A stretch of 44,648 bases of DNA, from the NCBI GenBank assembly GCA_964510225.1, contig CAZEAN010000047.1:1-44648 (forward strand), given 5' to 3'. The stretch is from CAZEAN01 sp964510225. GTDB taxonomy: Bacteria > Planctomycetota > Planctomycetia > Isosphaerales > Isosphaeraceae. Both the position numbers and the translations under genes were made by a program. Position 1 is the stretch's first letter, and each line of letters starts with the position of its first letter. Below the pieces are notes generated by a model. That model was given only the letters and a program-made list of their open reading frames with translations, was not told the origin of the DNA and ran no database searches. Positions 15,958 through 25,773 of this stretch are shown one piece after another.

Positions 15958-18900
15958 TTACTCCTGGGATGCCGGACCAGAGACGGAGCCAGGGGTTTTT
16001 GTGATCTCCGAGGTAGGTCGATCTAAGCCGAGTGGAGAAATCCCGGAGTGAACCTCTTGAAGCCGTTGGCAGTAGCGCTCGTACAGTTCGGTCTGCCGAC
16101 TCTCCGGCGGTATGGGGCGACCACCGACGAAGAGATACTTGACCTCAGTGGTCGGTTGGAGGAGATGTCCGGCAGCGATGACGAGATTCGCTCGTTTGCC
16201 GGCTTCGATCGATCCGTATCGGTCGTCGACGCCGAGGATCAGAGCCGGTGAGAGGGTTACAGCCTTAACAGCCTCATCAACCGGGAGGCCATAGGCACTT
16301 GCCATTGCGGCTTCGAAGGGAAGGTTCCGACCTTCAGAGGCGTCTCCCGACGATGAAATCGCGAAAGTGACTCCAGCTTCAAGTAAGCGAGCCGGATTGG
16401 CGTAAGGTGCATCGTAAGGTTCATTACTGCCGGGAGTCCGGTGAGTACCCGAGATCAGGACTGGAACCTTTGCGTTTGCTAGTTCTACAGCGATCATCCA
16501 GGCGTCGGCTCCTCCGCTGATAATCGCGTTGATTTCCAACTCATTAGCAATCTTGATCGCCGTCAAGATTTCGCCTCGACCATTTGCGGCCAATACCACT
16601 GGTTTCTCACCACGAGCGTAAGGTACGAGGGCTGCGAGCCGAGGGTCAACAGGAGGATGGTCTCCATGAGCGATCGCGGCGTCCACAACGGCCCCAAAGT
16701 CCAGTGCTTTCCGGAACTGATCCTTCATCTCCTCAAGCCGTTTTTCTCGATTACTGAAACGCTCGCGGAAACGTGCTGCGAACTCGGCGGGGACTCGTTG
16801 TAGAATTGCGTCGAGGTTGGCTGGTGGTGCAGGTGGGAGATTGACGTAAAGTGCGAGTTCGTCATCCTGAACCATCTCCGCCCAGGTCCAGCCGAAGAGG
16901 TCTGCGAGGCATCCTTGACCAGAAATCGTCCCCCCTGTAGGCCGGATGAACGATGTCAGGACACCACTCAGTCGGTTTGCCCCAATAATCATCGAATCGG
17001 GATTGATTGCCACAGCAGCCCGCAGTTCGGGCTGATAAGAGGCCAGCTCGCTGACGTCTTGTGTTGCCGAAATACTCCCAATTTCGTTAAGACCTAGATC
17101 GGTGCCAGCATCGATCATCCCCGGCCAGACATCGAGGCCGCCGAGATCAATCGTGGTAGCACCTTCCGGGATCGATATCTCAATGCCACCGACCGCAGTC
17201 AGGAGGCCGCTCTCAATGATGACCGTACCACCCTCGATGGTGGGGGCACTCACGGGATGGATCGTCCCGTTGGTCAAGGCATACTTTCCGGTTGGGTTGA
17301 GATCGATTGCCAATGTTTGATTTCGGAGCTGCTCCGAAGCGATTGGCATCGAGGTGTGTTCCCCCTCCCGAGGGCGGAGTAAGGGGCTGCCTTCTGCATT
17401 GAATCGCTGGAACACCACTTCACCGTCGACGAGCGTGAGCTGGCATTGAGCGAATCCGTCAAGTGGGTGGGCATCATAGAGGGCAAGATCTGCATCTTTG
17501 CCGACTTCGATTGATCCGAGACGGTGGTCGAGACCCAGCTCTCGGGCGGGGTTGATGGTGACGAGTGCTAACGCCTCACGCTCGGAGAGTCCACCGTAAC
17601 GGACCATCTTGGCAGCTTCCATGGGAAGGTGGCGAATTTCTTCACCACTGTCACTCTTGATGCAGACGTTCGCTCCTGCCTTCGTGAGGAGAGCAGCGTT
17701 ATGAGGGATCGCGTCGTAAGCTTCCACCTTATAGGCGTACCAGTCGGAGAAGGTAGAGTTACTGGCGCCGTGCTCGGCGATCTCCGCCGCAATCTTGTAG
17801 CCTTCGAGGACGTGTTGGAGCGATTGGACTCGGATTCCATAGCGCTCCGCTGTCCGGAGGAGCATCAGGATTTCATCAGCGCGATAGCAATGGCTGTGGA
17901 TCTTAATCTCACCGTCAAGGATCGCTGCGATTGATTCGAGGCGGAGGTCACGACGGAAGGGTGGAGGAGTCTCGCCAGCGGCGATCGCCTCAGCGTAGGC
18001 ACGTCGCTTCGCCTTGTAGGCAAGTGCTTCATCGAAGGCCCGAATCAAGACAGCCTCGACTCCCGGCCTTGTAAAGGGAAAGCGTTCCGGGTTGCTGCTC
18101 CGTTTTCGGGTAACATTCTCCCCGAGTGCAAACTTAATCCCCTGAGGGCCATCCGCGATAATCAGGTCCCTGGCGGCGTTACCGTACTTGAGCTTAATGA
18201 CTCCATCCTGGCCACCGATTGTGTTTGCAGAACCATGTAAGAGTCGCGCCGCAGTGACGCCGCCAGCAGCAGCTCGATAAATTGTCGAGTCATCTCCAGT
18301 GACGACGTCCTTGATCCGGACTTCAGGAACGATCGAGAGGCTCCCTTCATTCACCCCTCCAGAGATCGCCATATGTGAGTGAGTATCGATCACGCCAGGA
18401 AGTGCGACCATTCCTTCGGCATCAATAACCGTGACGTCTTCAGGAGCTTCAATATCAGTCCCGATTTCGGCAAACTTTCCGTCGAGGATGAGGACAGAGC
18501 CCTTTGCGATCGATTCAGACGTCACTGGCAAGATCGTGGCGTTCTTGATCAAGACATCACCACCGGTCTTCAAGGTCGGCATCCGATCTTCATCGAGCTC
18601 GGTGGCGACATCGGAGAATGGGGTGTCGTCATCTGCAACTTCGGATTCTGCGAGTTCCGATTCCTCTGATTCGGTGCTCCTGGTGCGCGGCCTCGATGGG
18701 CCTCGGTTCCCTCGACCACGATGAGGAGAACCGGCTTCGGCCAACGCGACGATTGGTTCTTGGACACCGTCCGGAAGCTCGTGGCGGAGTTCATTCAATC
18801 CTGCCTTAATCGCTTCCAATACCGGCTGATCTTGTACCTCATCCCCGAATTTGATGGAAACGGTTAGTTTGCCGTCGACGATCTCACTCTCAGTGCCACC

Positions 18901-20637
18901 GACTCCCTCAATCTCACCCAATGCCGTTTCAACCAATTCGGCATTCTCTAGGCTCAACTCGCTTTCGGAGTCCTCCGCGATTCTGAAGACAACGGTGGCG
19001 TCGGGCTTCTCATCGGTTTCGTCGCCAGGACGGGACGGCCGAGCCGTGTCATCAATCTCAAACTTGAGGCCGTCGATTAGGACAACCCGAGGTTTCGCAC
19101 CTTCGGATTCAAATCGATCGCTCCAGACAACGAGATGGCCAAGCTTCCCTGGTTCAATCGTCCCGACCTTCTGTTCGACTCCCGCAAGTCGGGCGGCTTC
19201 AATGGTTAAGGCACGGAGGGCAGCGTCCGTCGAGAGTCCGGCGTCAATCATGGTCCGGATTTTCTCGAGGTAGTCCGTTGTTCTCGAAAGACCATCGGTC
19301 GTGAATGCGAATGGAATCGATTCCCTGTCAAGGACCTCCGCCAGACCGATTCGTTCGTCCCATTCGTCCTTCGCGTGCTGAAGGCTCCGGAGTGGTTGAT
19401 CCCGCTCTTCGATCTTCTTCTTTCTGTATTCAGTTTCGGTTGGGACTTCTGGCTCTTCATCAAAATCGATCCGGAGGACCACTGACGATTCCGTCGCTTT
19501 GAGCCGGTCGATCACTTTGTGAGCTTCAGTGCCACCGACGATCGTCGCAGTGGTACCGAACTCCTTCGCAAGATCGAGAACCCGATGGATCTCATCACGG
19601 CTTTCCGCCTCCCACCAAGTCGGGAGACTCCCAGTTCGGGCGTCATGAAGGGTTTCGAGCGCGGGGTCATAAGGAGGACGAGGGCCACCCTTAAAGGCAT
19701 AGTATTCCAGACATTCGTGGTGATACTCGGCGTCGATCATCGCTTGTCGGAGATGGGCGATTACACCCATCAGAGCACCCGGGAAGCCACCGGAATCGGG
19801 CGGCCCGGCTTCAGCCATCGCTTCCTGGATGAACTGAAGGAGTGCCTCTTGTTCAGGCGAGTGTCCATGTCCTGCACAGTACTCGTCATCATGGATCCCG
19901 AATGCATCGAGAAGGAGACCGTACTGTCGCCCTCGGGGATTCGAGAGGTTGATGTGGAGGGCAATCGGTTCTGCCAAAATTGATTCGCGACGCCCAAGCC
20001 CTCCGAGACTGACAAGAGCACTTTGGCCGGTGGCGATTGCACCATCTGGAGCAGCCAGCAGACTTGTGAATCCGAGGTTTCTCCTCGATGTCGTTGTGGA
20101 GTCAGGAAGCGAGAGAGCCTCTGCGACCCGGAACTCTGGGGTTAAGCCGTTCCGGTTGTCCGGAGGTGTCGAAGCCTGAGCGAATTCACTGAGTTCAATC
20201 GGTCTCCCGAGTCCCGTGCTTGACCTAGGGACAATATCGGACGCTCCAATATTGGTGTAGAGATCGATGAAGCCAGCATAGACAGTCAGACCTTCACCCT
20301 CGATCGTCTCTGCATCGTAGGGGACTTCGACTTCGTCCGTTGTTCCGACGGCTTCAATAACCCCCCGACGAACAACGACCGTTCCGTTTTCGATCGTCCT
20401 CCCGGGAGCAACAACCAAGTCTGCGCCGACGATCGCGTACACCTCGGGAAGATAGTCGGGCCGACGTTCGGTCCCGGCGACGATGCCACTTTCCGAACTC
20501 CCGGAGGTTAGTCCACTCCGACCGCCAGGCCGTTGAGCCTGGGCATCGGCTCCAAGATTGATCAGTCCGCAGAGTAGGCACCATTGAATCACGCGGACCA
20601 ACACCACATGATCAATTTTCTGACGTCGGCGCATCAT
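15958..20637 (-). CDS. Very large protein with three amidohydrolase-type modules
   Basis: The open frame reaches back to 20733, but ATG 20637 has an AAAAGGA-type Shine-Dalgarno 6 bases away and puts a signal peptide (Arg-rich start, hydrophobic core, A-D-A-Q-A, about residues 1-38) at the N-terminus, giving 1559 residues. Three amidohydrolase/imidazolonepropionase-like modules follow, at about 68-526, 693-1078 and 1118-1530, each ending in the G-(T/S)-I-E-x-G-K-x-A/G-x-L-(V/A) segment. Only the middle module keeps metal ligands: D-T-H-S-H (H753, H755) and I-H-S-H (H914, H916). The first module reads G-F-I-D-L-Y-T-N and the third G-M-I-D-A-G-T-D, so their HxH is gone. A linker rich in Ser/Glu/Arg lies at about 645-680. 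It is probably exported, with one active metal centre; the substrate is unknown. The 20733 start also has a possible Shine-Dalgarno. Confidence 0.9.
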   Translation of the reverse strand: MMRRRQKIDHVVLVRVIQWCLLCGLINLGADAQAQRPGGRSGLTSGSSESGIVAGTERRPDYLPEVYAIVGADLVVAPGRTIENGTVVVRRGVIEAVGTTDEVEVPYDAETIEGEGLTVYAGFIDLYTNIGASDIVPRSSTGLGRPIELSEFAQASTPPDNRNGLTPEFRVAEALSLPDSTTTSRRNLGFTSLLAAPDGAIATGQSALVSLGGLGRRESILAEPIALHINLSNPRGRQYGLLLDAFGIHDDEYCAGHGHSPEQEALLQFIQEAMAEAGPPDSGGFPGALMGVIAHLRQAMIDAEYHHECLEYYAFKGGPRPPYDPALETLHDARTGSLPTWWEAESRDEIHRVLDLAKEFGTTATIVGGTEAHKVIDRLKATESSVVLRIDFDEEPEVPTETEYRKKKIEERDQPLRSLQHAKDEWDERIGLAEVLDRESIPFAFTTDGLSRTTDYLEKIRTMIDAGLSTDAALRALTIEAARLAGVEQKVGTIEPGKLGHLVVWSDRFESEGAKPRVVLIDGLKFEIDDTARPSRPGDETDEKPDATVVFRIAEDSESELSLENAELVETALGEIEGVGGTESEIVDGKLTVSIKFGDEVQDQPVLEAIKAGLNELRHELPDGVQEPIVALAEAGSPHRGRGNRGPSRPRTRSTESEESELAESEVADDDTPFSDVATELDEDRMPTLKTGGDVLIKNATILPVTSESIAKGSVLILDGKFAEIGTDIEAPEDVTVIDAEGMVALPGVIDTHSHMAISGGVNEGSLSIVPEVRIKDVVTGDDSTIYRAAAGGVTAARLLHGSANTIGGQDGVIKLKYGNAARDLIIADGPQGIKFALGENVTRKRSSNPERFPFTRPGVEAVLIRAFDEALAYKAKRRAYAEAIAAGETPPPFRRDLRLESIAAILDGEIKIHSHCYRADEILMLLRTAERYGIRVQSLQHVLEGYKIAAEIAEHGASNSTFSDWYAYKVEAYDAIPHNAALLTKAGANVCIKSDSGEEIRHLPMEAAKMVRYGGLSEREALALVTINPARELGLDHRLGSIEVGKDADLALYDAHPLDGFAQCQLTLVDGEVVFQRFNAEGSPLLRPREGEHTSMPIASEQLRNQTLAIDLNPTGKYALTNGTIHPVSAPTIEGGTVIIESGLLTAVGGIEISIPEGATTIDLGGLDVWPGMIDAGTDLGLNEIGSISATQDVSELASYQPELRAAVAINPDSMIIGANRLSGVLTSFIRPTGGTISGQGCLADLFGWTWAEMVQDDELALYVNLPPAPPANLDAILQRVPAEFAARFRERFSNREKRLEEMKDQFRKALDFGAVVDAAIAHGDHPPVDPRLAALVPYARGEKPVVLAANGRGEILTAIKIANELEINAIISGGADAWMIAVELANAKVPVLISGTHRTPGSNEPYDAPYANPARLLEAGVTFAISSSGDASEGRNLPFEAAMASAYGLPVDEAVKAVTLSPALILGVDDRYGSIEAGKRANLVIAAGHLLQPTTEVKYLFVGGRPIPPESRQTELYERYCQRLQEVHSGISPLGLDRPTSEITKTPGSVSGPASQE

Positions 20638-20843
20638 TGATGTCCTTTTGGTCAAGGTCGAGATCGGGCCGTAACGCCAGGGAGAGAAAGTGCGCTGCCG
20701 CCGGTCATAGTTGATTGTCAGGCGGCTGGCCATCGTGAAATCACCTTAGCGACCTTAGAAGTCTGATCGCAAGAGTGAGGAGGGGTGAAGATCGGCGATG
20801 CGGTTGAACCAAGTCGTCAACGAGTAAGCATGTTTAATATTAA

Positions 20844-20861
20844 TAAAAAACACTATGTTTT
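20844..20861 (-). terminator. Weak A/T-rich terminator after the ECF sigma factor
   Basis: On the minus strand, 8 bases past the stop, AAAACA, loop TAG and TGTTTT form a 6-bp A/T stem that runs into six or more U. It is weak because the stem is A/T-rich. Confidence 0.4.
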
Positions 20862-20868
20862 AATCTGT

Positions 20869-21507
20869 TTAATGCAGGGGGAGGTCGAGAGACGCATTTG
20901 ACGCCCAACGCTGGCGGATTAGCTGGAGCCGGCGTTCCACACTTCGGACTGAGCAATTCAGCTTGTCGGGGCCAGCTATTTCCTCGACGGTATAACCTTC
21001 GAGCCGCCAGAGCGCGACTTGGCGGAGCTGTTCATCCTCCAAGAGGTTAACGAGCTGTTGACAACGCTCCGTGACCTCCGAGATCAGGCTCGGATCTGTA
21101 TCTGTCCCTGGGAGTTGGTCAAATCCCTGCTTCGGTGAATCCGTTTGTTGCGAAGCCGGGCTCGAGACAGCCGAATCGCCTCGGACCTTCCCTCCGCCAC
21201 GCTTCAGTGCTCGGTCGTGTTCCCGCGCATTTAAGATCCGACGTGCAGTGAGGACGACCAGGACTTGCCAGAGGTCGTCGCGGTTATCGAGCTTGGGGAA
21301 GTGACCTTTGGCCATCCCGTAATAGAGGCTTTCAAAGACACTAACGGCAATATCTTCTTCGTCCGAGCTCGACCGAGGCCCACCTTTTAATCGCTTCCGT
21401 GCGCTTCGGACGACACGGTCAAAGTAGCGCTCCCAGATTTTTTTGAGGGCCTCCTCGTCCTGCGACTTTAGGCGACCGATCCAGTGCGTGACGGTTTCGT
21501 CGGCCAT
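20869..21507 (-). CDS. ECF-like sigma factor (PF07638-type, planctomycete)
   Basis: The frame opens at 21552, but ATG 21507 has GAGGGAG 8 bases upstream and gives 212 residues; the extra 15 residues of the longer reading have no Shine-Dalgarno. Region 2 is at about 12-90 (W-E-R-Y-F-D-R-V-V and E-D-I-A-V-S-V-F), and region 4 is a helix-turn-helix at about 150-205 (L-E-G-Y-T-V-E-E-I-A). A Gly/Lys-rich, probably disordered insert separates them. The 445 bases upstream separate it from the divergent kinase gene. In planctomycetes, sigma factors of this kind are often neighbours of Ser/Thr kinases, so the kinase may control it (inference from position). Confidence 0.9.
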   Translation of the reverse strand: MADETVTHWIGRLKSQDEEALKKIWERYFDRVVRSARKRLKGGPRSSSDEEDIAVSVFESLYYGMAKGHFPKLDNRDDLWQVLVVLTARRILNAREHDRALKRGGGKVRGDSAVSSPASQQTDSPKQGFDQLPGTDTDPSLISEVTERCQQLVNLLEDEQLRQVALWRLEGYTVEEIAGPDKLNCSVRSVERRLQLIRQRWASNASLDLPLH

Positions 21508-21952
21508 CGACCGCGCTCCCTCTATCGAGTTTAGAATGACTGGCATCATCACGCGGACACGTCTTGATTTATAACGATCCGGCCTTGCTGGCGATACGAG
21601 AGATTCCTGGAATGAATTTGACTAGTACATTATTAGCCAATTAGTTGAACGATAAGTTGCTTTCCTCACAAATTGGCGGGGAATTATCCTGTGTCTTGAG
21701 TATTGCATTAGTGTTGATAAGGATTCCCGTTCTGTGTAGCTGATCGTGCTCTACTTCAATTGTCTGTCCCCAAATCTTCGGAGTCCGGAATCATTGGGTA
21801 CGATAAGAGTGAGCTACCAAGAAATCGGGCGGATCTCTGGTGGAGTTGATTGATCGCGCAACTTGATTGAATATTAGATCGCTCGAGTAAGGTCGAACTG
21901 GTTTCGAGAGGATCTGCACTTACCCTGCTGCAGTGACTGGAGTCCGAAAACG
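21508..21952. other. Divergent promoter region between sigma factor and kinase
   Basis: These 445 bases hold no gene that I can support. They contain the promoters of both divergent genes. The middle (about 21600-21740) is A/T-rich and the most likely promoter zone. I cannot place -35/-10 boxes with confidence, and saw no strong hairpin. Confidence 0.4.
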
Positions 21953-24900
21953 ATGAGAGGCGACGAGAACTTAATACTTGGGACCATTGCGGTGCAATTG
22001 GGGTTTCTCGACCGCGATGAACTCAACAAGGCCATGGAACAGTGGGGTTCATCGATGTCGAGAAGCCTCGCTGACGTTCTTATTGACCGTGGTGCAATTG
22101 ATGCCGCGGATCTCGAAGCCATCCAGCAACTGGTGCAGATTCACATCAATCGCCACGACACTTCCGTAATAGGGGCGGAAGAGTCAATCGAGCGAGATGG
22201 TCAGGAACTTGGTGACCGCACGACCACCTTGGTCCGTGAAAACATCTCATCGTTAGATCCCGATCTCTCCGAGGCTGGAGACCTGACGTTCAGTGCGCCG
22301 AGTCGGCTTACAACAAAGTTAATTCAAGCTGTTCGATCGACTTCGGAGCCGAGTCCACCGAGCCGCTATTCGATTATCCGTCACCATGCGTCGGGCGGGA
22401 TCGGTCAAGTTTCCGTGGCCCGGGATCGTGAGCTTAATCGCGACGTTGCTCTGAAAGAACTCCAGGGAAGATTCGCCGACGCCGAAGGCCGTCGAGCGCG
22501 TTTTCTGTTTGAAGGTGAGATCACGGGCCAACTCGAACACCCGGGGATTGTGCCGGTGTATGGCATGGGTATTTATCCCGATGGGAGGCCCTATTACGCC
22601 ATGCGCTTCATCCAAGGGCAGAGTCTTAGCGAGGCGATCGCTGCCTATCACCACTCAATCACCATCGGATCGAAGACGAGTGAACCGGCTCACCAATCCA
22701 TTGGTCTCCGAAAACTACTCGCGCGCTTCCTCGATCTCTGCAATACCGTCAATTATGCCCATGACCAGGGTGTCGTTCATCGCGACATCAAGCCGAGCAA
22801 TGTGATGCTCGGGAAGTATGGAGAGACGCTCTTAGTGGATTGGGGACTCGCCAAGCGCGTCGGTGACCCTTCTCTGGAGTCCGAAAGCGGCAACGATTCT
22901 CTGGATCCACTCTCCCCATCGCTCCTGGGATCAGGGAGTGCTCTTACACTACCGGGTTCAGCGCACGGAACACCTGCTTACATGAGTCCCGAGCAGGCGA
23001 TGGGCGACCTCGACTTGATCGGGCCTACGAGCGATATCTACAGCCTCGGTGCCTCACTTTACGAGATACTGACCGGGCGAGTTCCCTTTAACGATCAAAC
23101 GGCTGCTGAAGTCATCAAGAATGTCAAGGCGGGCCAGTTTGAACCGCCGAGTTTAGTCAATCGACATGTTCCGAAAGCGCTTGAGGCGATCTGCCTGAAA
23201 GCGATGGCGCTCGATCAGTCCGATCGTTATCGGACGGCCAAGGATTTGGGATCGGAGATCGAATATTGGCTCGCCGACGAGCCAGTCCAAGCGTTCCGTG
23301 AACCAATGCTGGTTAGGCTCCGGCGTTGGGGACGTCGGCATCGAACGATTGTCACTTCGGTGGTAGCATCGGCAACTGTTGCGCTGGTGGCGATCGGGTT
23401 CTTCGGACACCAACGACGGATGGCAGCGGTCCAACGAATCGCCAACGCCAAAGGGATGGTCAAGGCCATCGAGACTGCTGATTCAGATCATTTGACAGTT
23501 TTGCTTGACTCAACCGATGAATTAGAGCTGGTTCTCGATTATGCCCGTGTACGGATCAACGAGGACGATCGCCTCCGGAGCTTCGAGCAAAACGATCCTA
23601 AGAATCCGCAATTGGATTCGATGGCTCGGACAAATCTCCTCCTTGCGCTCGGGGCAACCGAAGCTACAGATCGCAATGAGCTGATCAATCTGGCACTCAG
23701 TCCGGAAACACCACCTGACTTCTTGGGGGTCATTCGTGATCGCCTCAGTGATTATGGAGACGAATTATCCCCTCGGATCTGGAAAGTGCTGGAGGGAGTG
23801 GACGGTTCACTTGCCCCTGATCGTCGACTCCGAGCCGCAGCGTTGCTCGCGATATGCGACCCTCCCAAAAACCCAACAAATCGCGATCGCTGGGAACGCT
23901 ACTCCAAATTGATCATCGAGCAGATCGTGCGAGCGACTGAGGGGAATACCGACGAGTTAGAGCATTGGCAGACTCTCTTCAAACCAGCACGGGAGCCGCT
24001 CTTCGACGCCCTCCGCGACCGCTATCGAATCGGGCAATTCCTTAATCTGATGAAAGGCACTGAAACCGAACTCGACTATCTGGATCGACTGGTTGGATCC
24101 GATATCGAGCCCCTTCTTGTATCTCAACTAGAGCTTGTTGTGGATCGCTATCGCAATGGGGTTGATGAGCAGGGGTTGCCGGGACGAGCCACTGTGAAGA
24201 GCCTTCTCCTGGAGTATGGCGAAGGGCCGGACCAGTGGCTTTCACTTGTAAAAGCTGCGGATGCGTCGGACTTCGAACTCTTCCTGGCAAAACTCCGCGA
24301 AACGCCAGAGCCAGCGGTCCAGTTGATGGAGCAATCACTCCATCAGACCACTATCGAGCGAGAAACGGAGCGTTTTCCTGAAAGTACAAGACGATCGCTG
24401 CAAGCTCGGCAACTCGGGCGCGTCGCAGCGTCGCTGATTCAGCTCGAAGAACCACAAAAGGTCTGGGAGCAACTCAGATTTACCGAGGATCCTAGCCTTC
24501 GGACGGAGATTATCCACGCGATCCCTGAGCTTGGTGACCCGGAAATCGCTCTCCGAGTGCTCTTACGACGGATCGAGGAACTCGTCGCAGTTGATCCCAG
24601 CGAACGGAACTCTTCTGAGCATTCAACCCTCTTCGCGCTCCTCCAATGTCTCGGCGAGTTTCCCGAGGATCTCTATGCAAATAGTCTTCCCAACCAAAGA
24701 CATATTGAAATTACGGACAATCTGACTCAGTTGTACCTTTCAGATCCAGATCCAGGCATCCATGGTGCACTTAACTGGCTTCTCCGGAACAAATGGGGAC
24801 GGAGCCCTCGTGAGCAAGCAGACTTTAAGGCGATGATCGAACGCTTGGACCAGATTCCGGAAGTGACCGGTCTCTCGACTGAACGAGGTTGGTTCGTGGG

Positions 24901-25765
24901 GCCAGCGGGACAGACCTTCTCGATTATTGACGGTCCGGTCGAATTTAAGATGGGTTCGCCAGCCGGTGAGTTCGCAAGGATGGGGAATGAGTCGGAGCAG
25001 CTTATCGTCGGGATCGAACACTCGTTTGGGATCTCAACGAAAGAGGTCACTGCCGAGCGTTATCGGGAATTTCTGAGTGAGTACGACCGGATCGAACCTC
25101 CCGCGGCGATGACCCGCTACAGCCAAGAACCAGGCTGTCCGGCACTCGGGGTCTCGTGGTACGAGGCTGCGGCCTTCTGTCGATGGCTAGGCGATCGTGA
25201 AGGACTCGAGGAGGACCAGCAGTGTTATCCGAGTGTTGACGAACTCCTCGATGCCGGCGAAGGACTAGCTGAACTCGAAATCCCAAGCGACTTCTTGGAA
25301 CGGACTGGCTACCGGCTGCCGACTGAAGCCGAGTGGGAATACGCCTGTCGGGCGGGTACTACAACAAGCCGGTCGTTCGGCGAGGTGGTCGACCGCCTCC
25401 GATATTATGGTTGGTATGCCGAGGTCTCAGAGAATCGAACGCACCCTGTCGGTCAGCTCAAACCGAACGACTTTGGACTCTTCGACATGTACGGGAACGT
25501 CTTCGAGTGGACGCTGAATCTGCCCGACAGCTTCCCCGCCAATGATGAGCCGCTCACGGATCTTGCTGGATCGGTTGAGAGTGATCAAGCCCGTTCGCTC
25601 CGCGGAGGGTCCTTTATCTATCTCTCCGAAAATCTCCGGTCCGCCTATCGTTATGAGTTCCGGCCGACCACGCAGTTCTACACCCTCGGTTTTCGAGTTG
25701 CTCGGACGCTCCCAAACGATCCGGGAGTACTCGAACCTAACATCGACAGTGAACCGAAAGAGTAG
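21953..25765 (+). CDS. Transmembrane Ser/Thr protein kinase fused to an FGE/SUMF1-like domain
   Basis: A 1270-residue protein. Residues 1-70 are a small helical domain (L-I-L-G-T-I-A-V-Q-L-G-F-L-D) that I recognise from other planctomycete kinases. The kinase domain is at about 139-440: G-G-I-G-Q-V glycine loop, Lys 168 (V-A-L-K), H276-R277-D278 catalytic loop with D-I-K-P-S-N, D296-W-G instead of DFG, T-P-A-Y-M-S-P-E-Q activation segment, and D-I-Y-S-L-G. All key catalytic residues are present. A membrane helix follows (about 463-485). A helical middle (about 490-980), repeat-like and perhaps HEAT-related, leads to an FGE/SUMF1-type domain (about 985-1260: L-P-T-E-A-E-W-E-Y-A-C-R-A-G, G-N-V-F-E-W-T, L-R-G-G-S-F, G-F-R-V-A-R). 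The two Cys of true formylglycine enzymes are not present at the end of this domain, so it is probably a ligand-binding module. Divergent sigma gene and downstream DUF3179 gene. Confidence 0.92.
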   Translation: MRGDENLILGTIAVQLGFLDRDELNKAMEQWGSSMSRSLADVLIDRGAIDAADLEAIQQLVQIHINRHDTSVIGAEESIERDGQELGDRTTTLVRENISSLDPDLSEAGDLTFSAPSRLTTKLIQAVRSTSEPSPPSRYSIIRHHASGGIGQVSVARDRELNRDVALKELQGRFADAEGRRARFLFEGEITGQLEHPGIVPVYGMGIYPDGRPYYAMRFIQGQSLSEAIAAYHHSITIGSKTSEPAHQSIGLRKLLARFLDLCNTVNYAHDQGVVHRDIKPSNVMLGKYGETLLVDWGLAKRVGDPSLESESGNDSLDPLSPSLLGSGSALTLPGSAHGTPAYMSPEQAMGDLDLIGPTSDIYSLGASLYEILTGRVPFNDQTAAEVIKNVKAGQFEPPSLVNRHVPKALEAICLKAMALDQSDRYRTAKDLGSEIEYWLADEPVQAFREPMLVRLRRWGRRHRTIVTSVVASATVALVAIGFFGHQRRMAAVQRIANAKGMVKAIETADSDHLTVLLDSTDELELVLDYARVRINEDDRLRSFEQNDPKNPQLDSMARTNLLLALGATEATDRNELINLALSPETPPDFLGVIRDRLSDYGDELSPRIWKVLEGVDGSLAPDRRLRAAALLAICDPPKNPTNRDRWERYSKLIIEQIVRATEGNTDELEHWQTLFKPAREPLFDALRDRYRIGQFLNLMKGTETELDYLDRLVGSDIEPLLVSQLELVVDRYRNGVDEQGLPGRATVKSLLLEYGEGPDQWLSLVKAADASDFELFLAKLRETPEPAVQLMEQSLHQTTIERETERFPESTRRSLQARQLGRVAASLIQLEEPQKVWEQLRFTEDPSLRTEIIHAIPELGDPEIALRVLLRRIEELVAVDPSERNSSEHSTLFALLQCLGEFPEDLYANSLPNQRHIEITDNLTQLYLSDPDPGIHGALNWLLRNKWGRSPREQADFKAMIERLDQIPEVTGLSTERGWFVGPAGQTFSIIDGPVEFKMGSPAGEFARMGNESEQLIVGIEHSFGISTKEVTAERYREFLSEYDRIEPPAAMTRYSQEPGCPALGVSWYEAAAFCRWLGDREGLEEDQQCYPSVDELLDAGEGLAELEIPSDFLERTGYRLPTEAEWEYACRAGTTTSRSFGEVVDRLRYYGWYAEVSENRTHPVGQLKPNDFGLFDMYGNVFEWTLNLPDSFPANDEPLTDLAGSVESDQARSLRGGSFIYLSENLRSAYRYEFRPTTQFYTLGFRVARTLPNDPGVLEPNIDSEPKE

Positions 25766-25773
25766 GTTGATTC

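Noticed and set aside
20638..20733. N-terminal extension of the amidohydrolase gene (start at 20733)
   Set aside because: A start at 20637 places the signal peptide at the N-terminus and has a Shine-Dalgarno; the extension would bury it. Not fully excluded.
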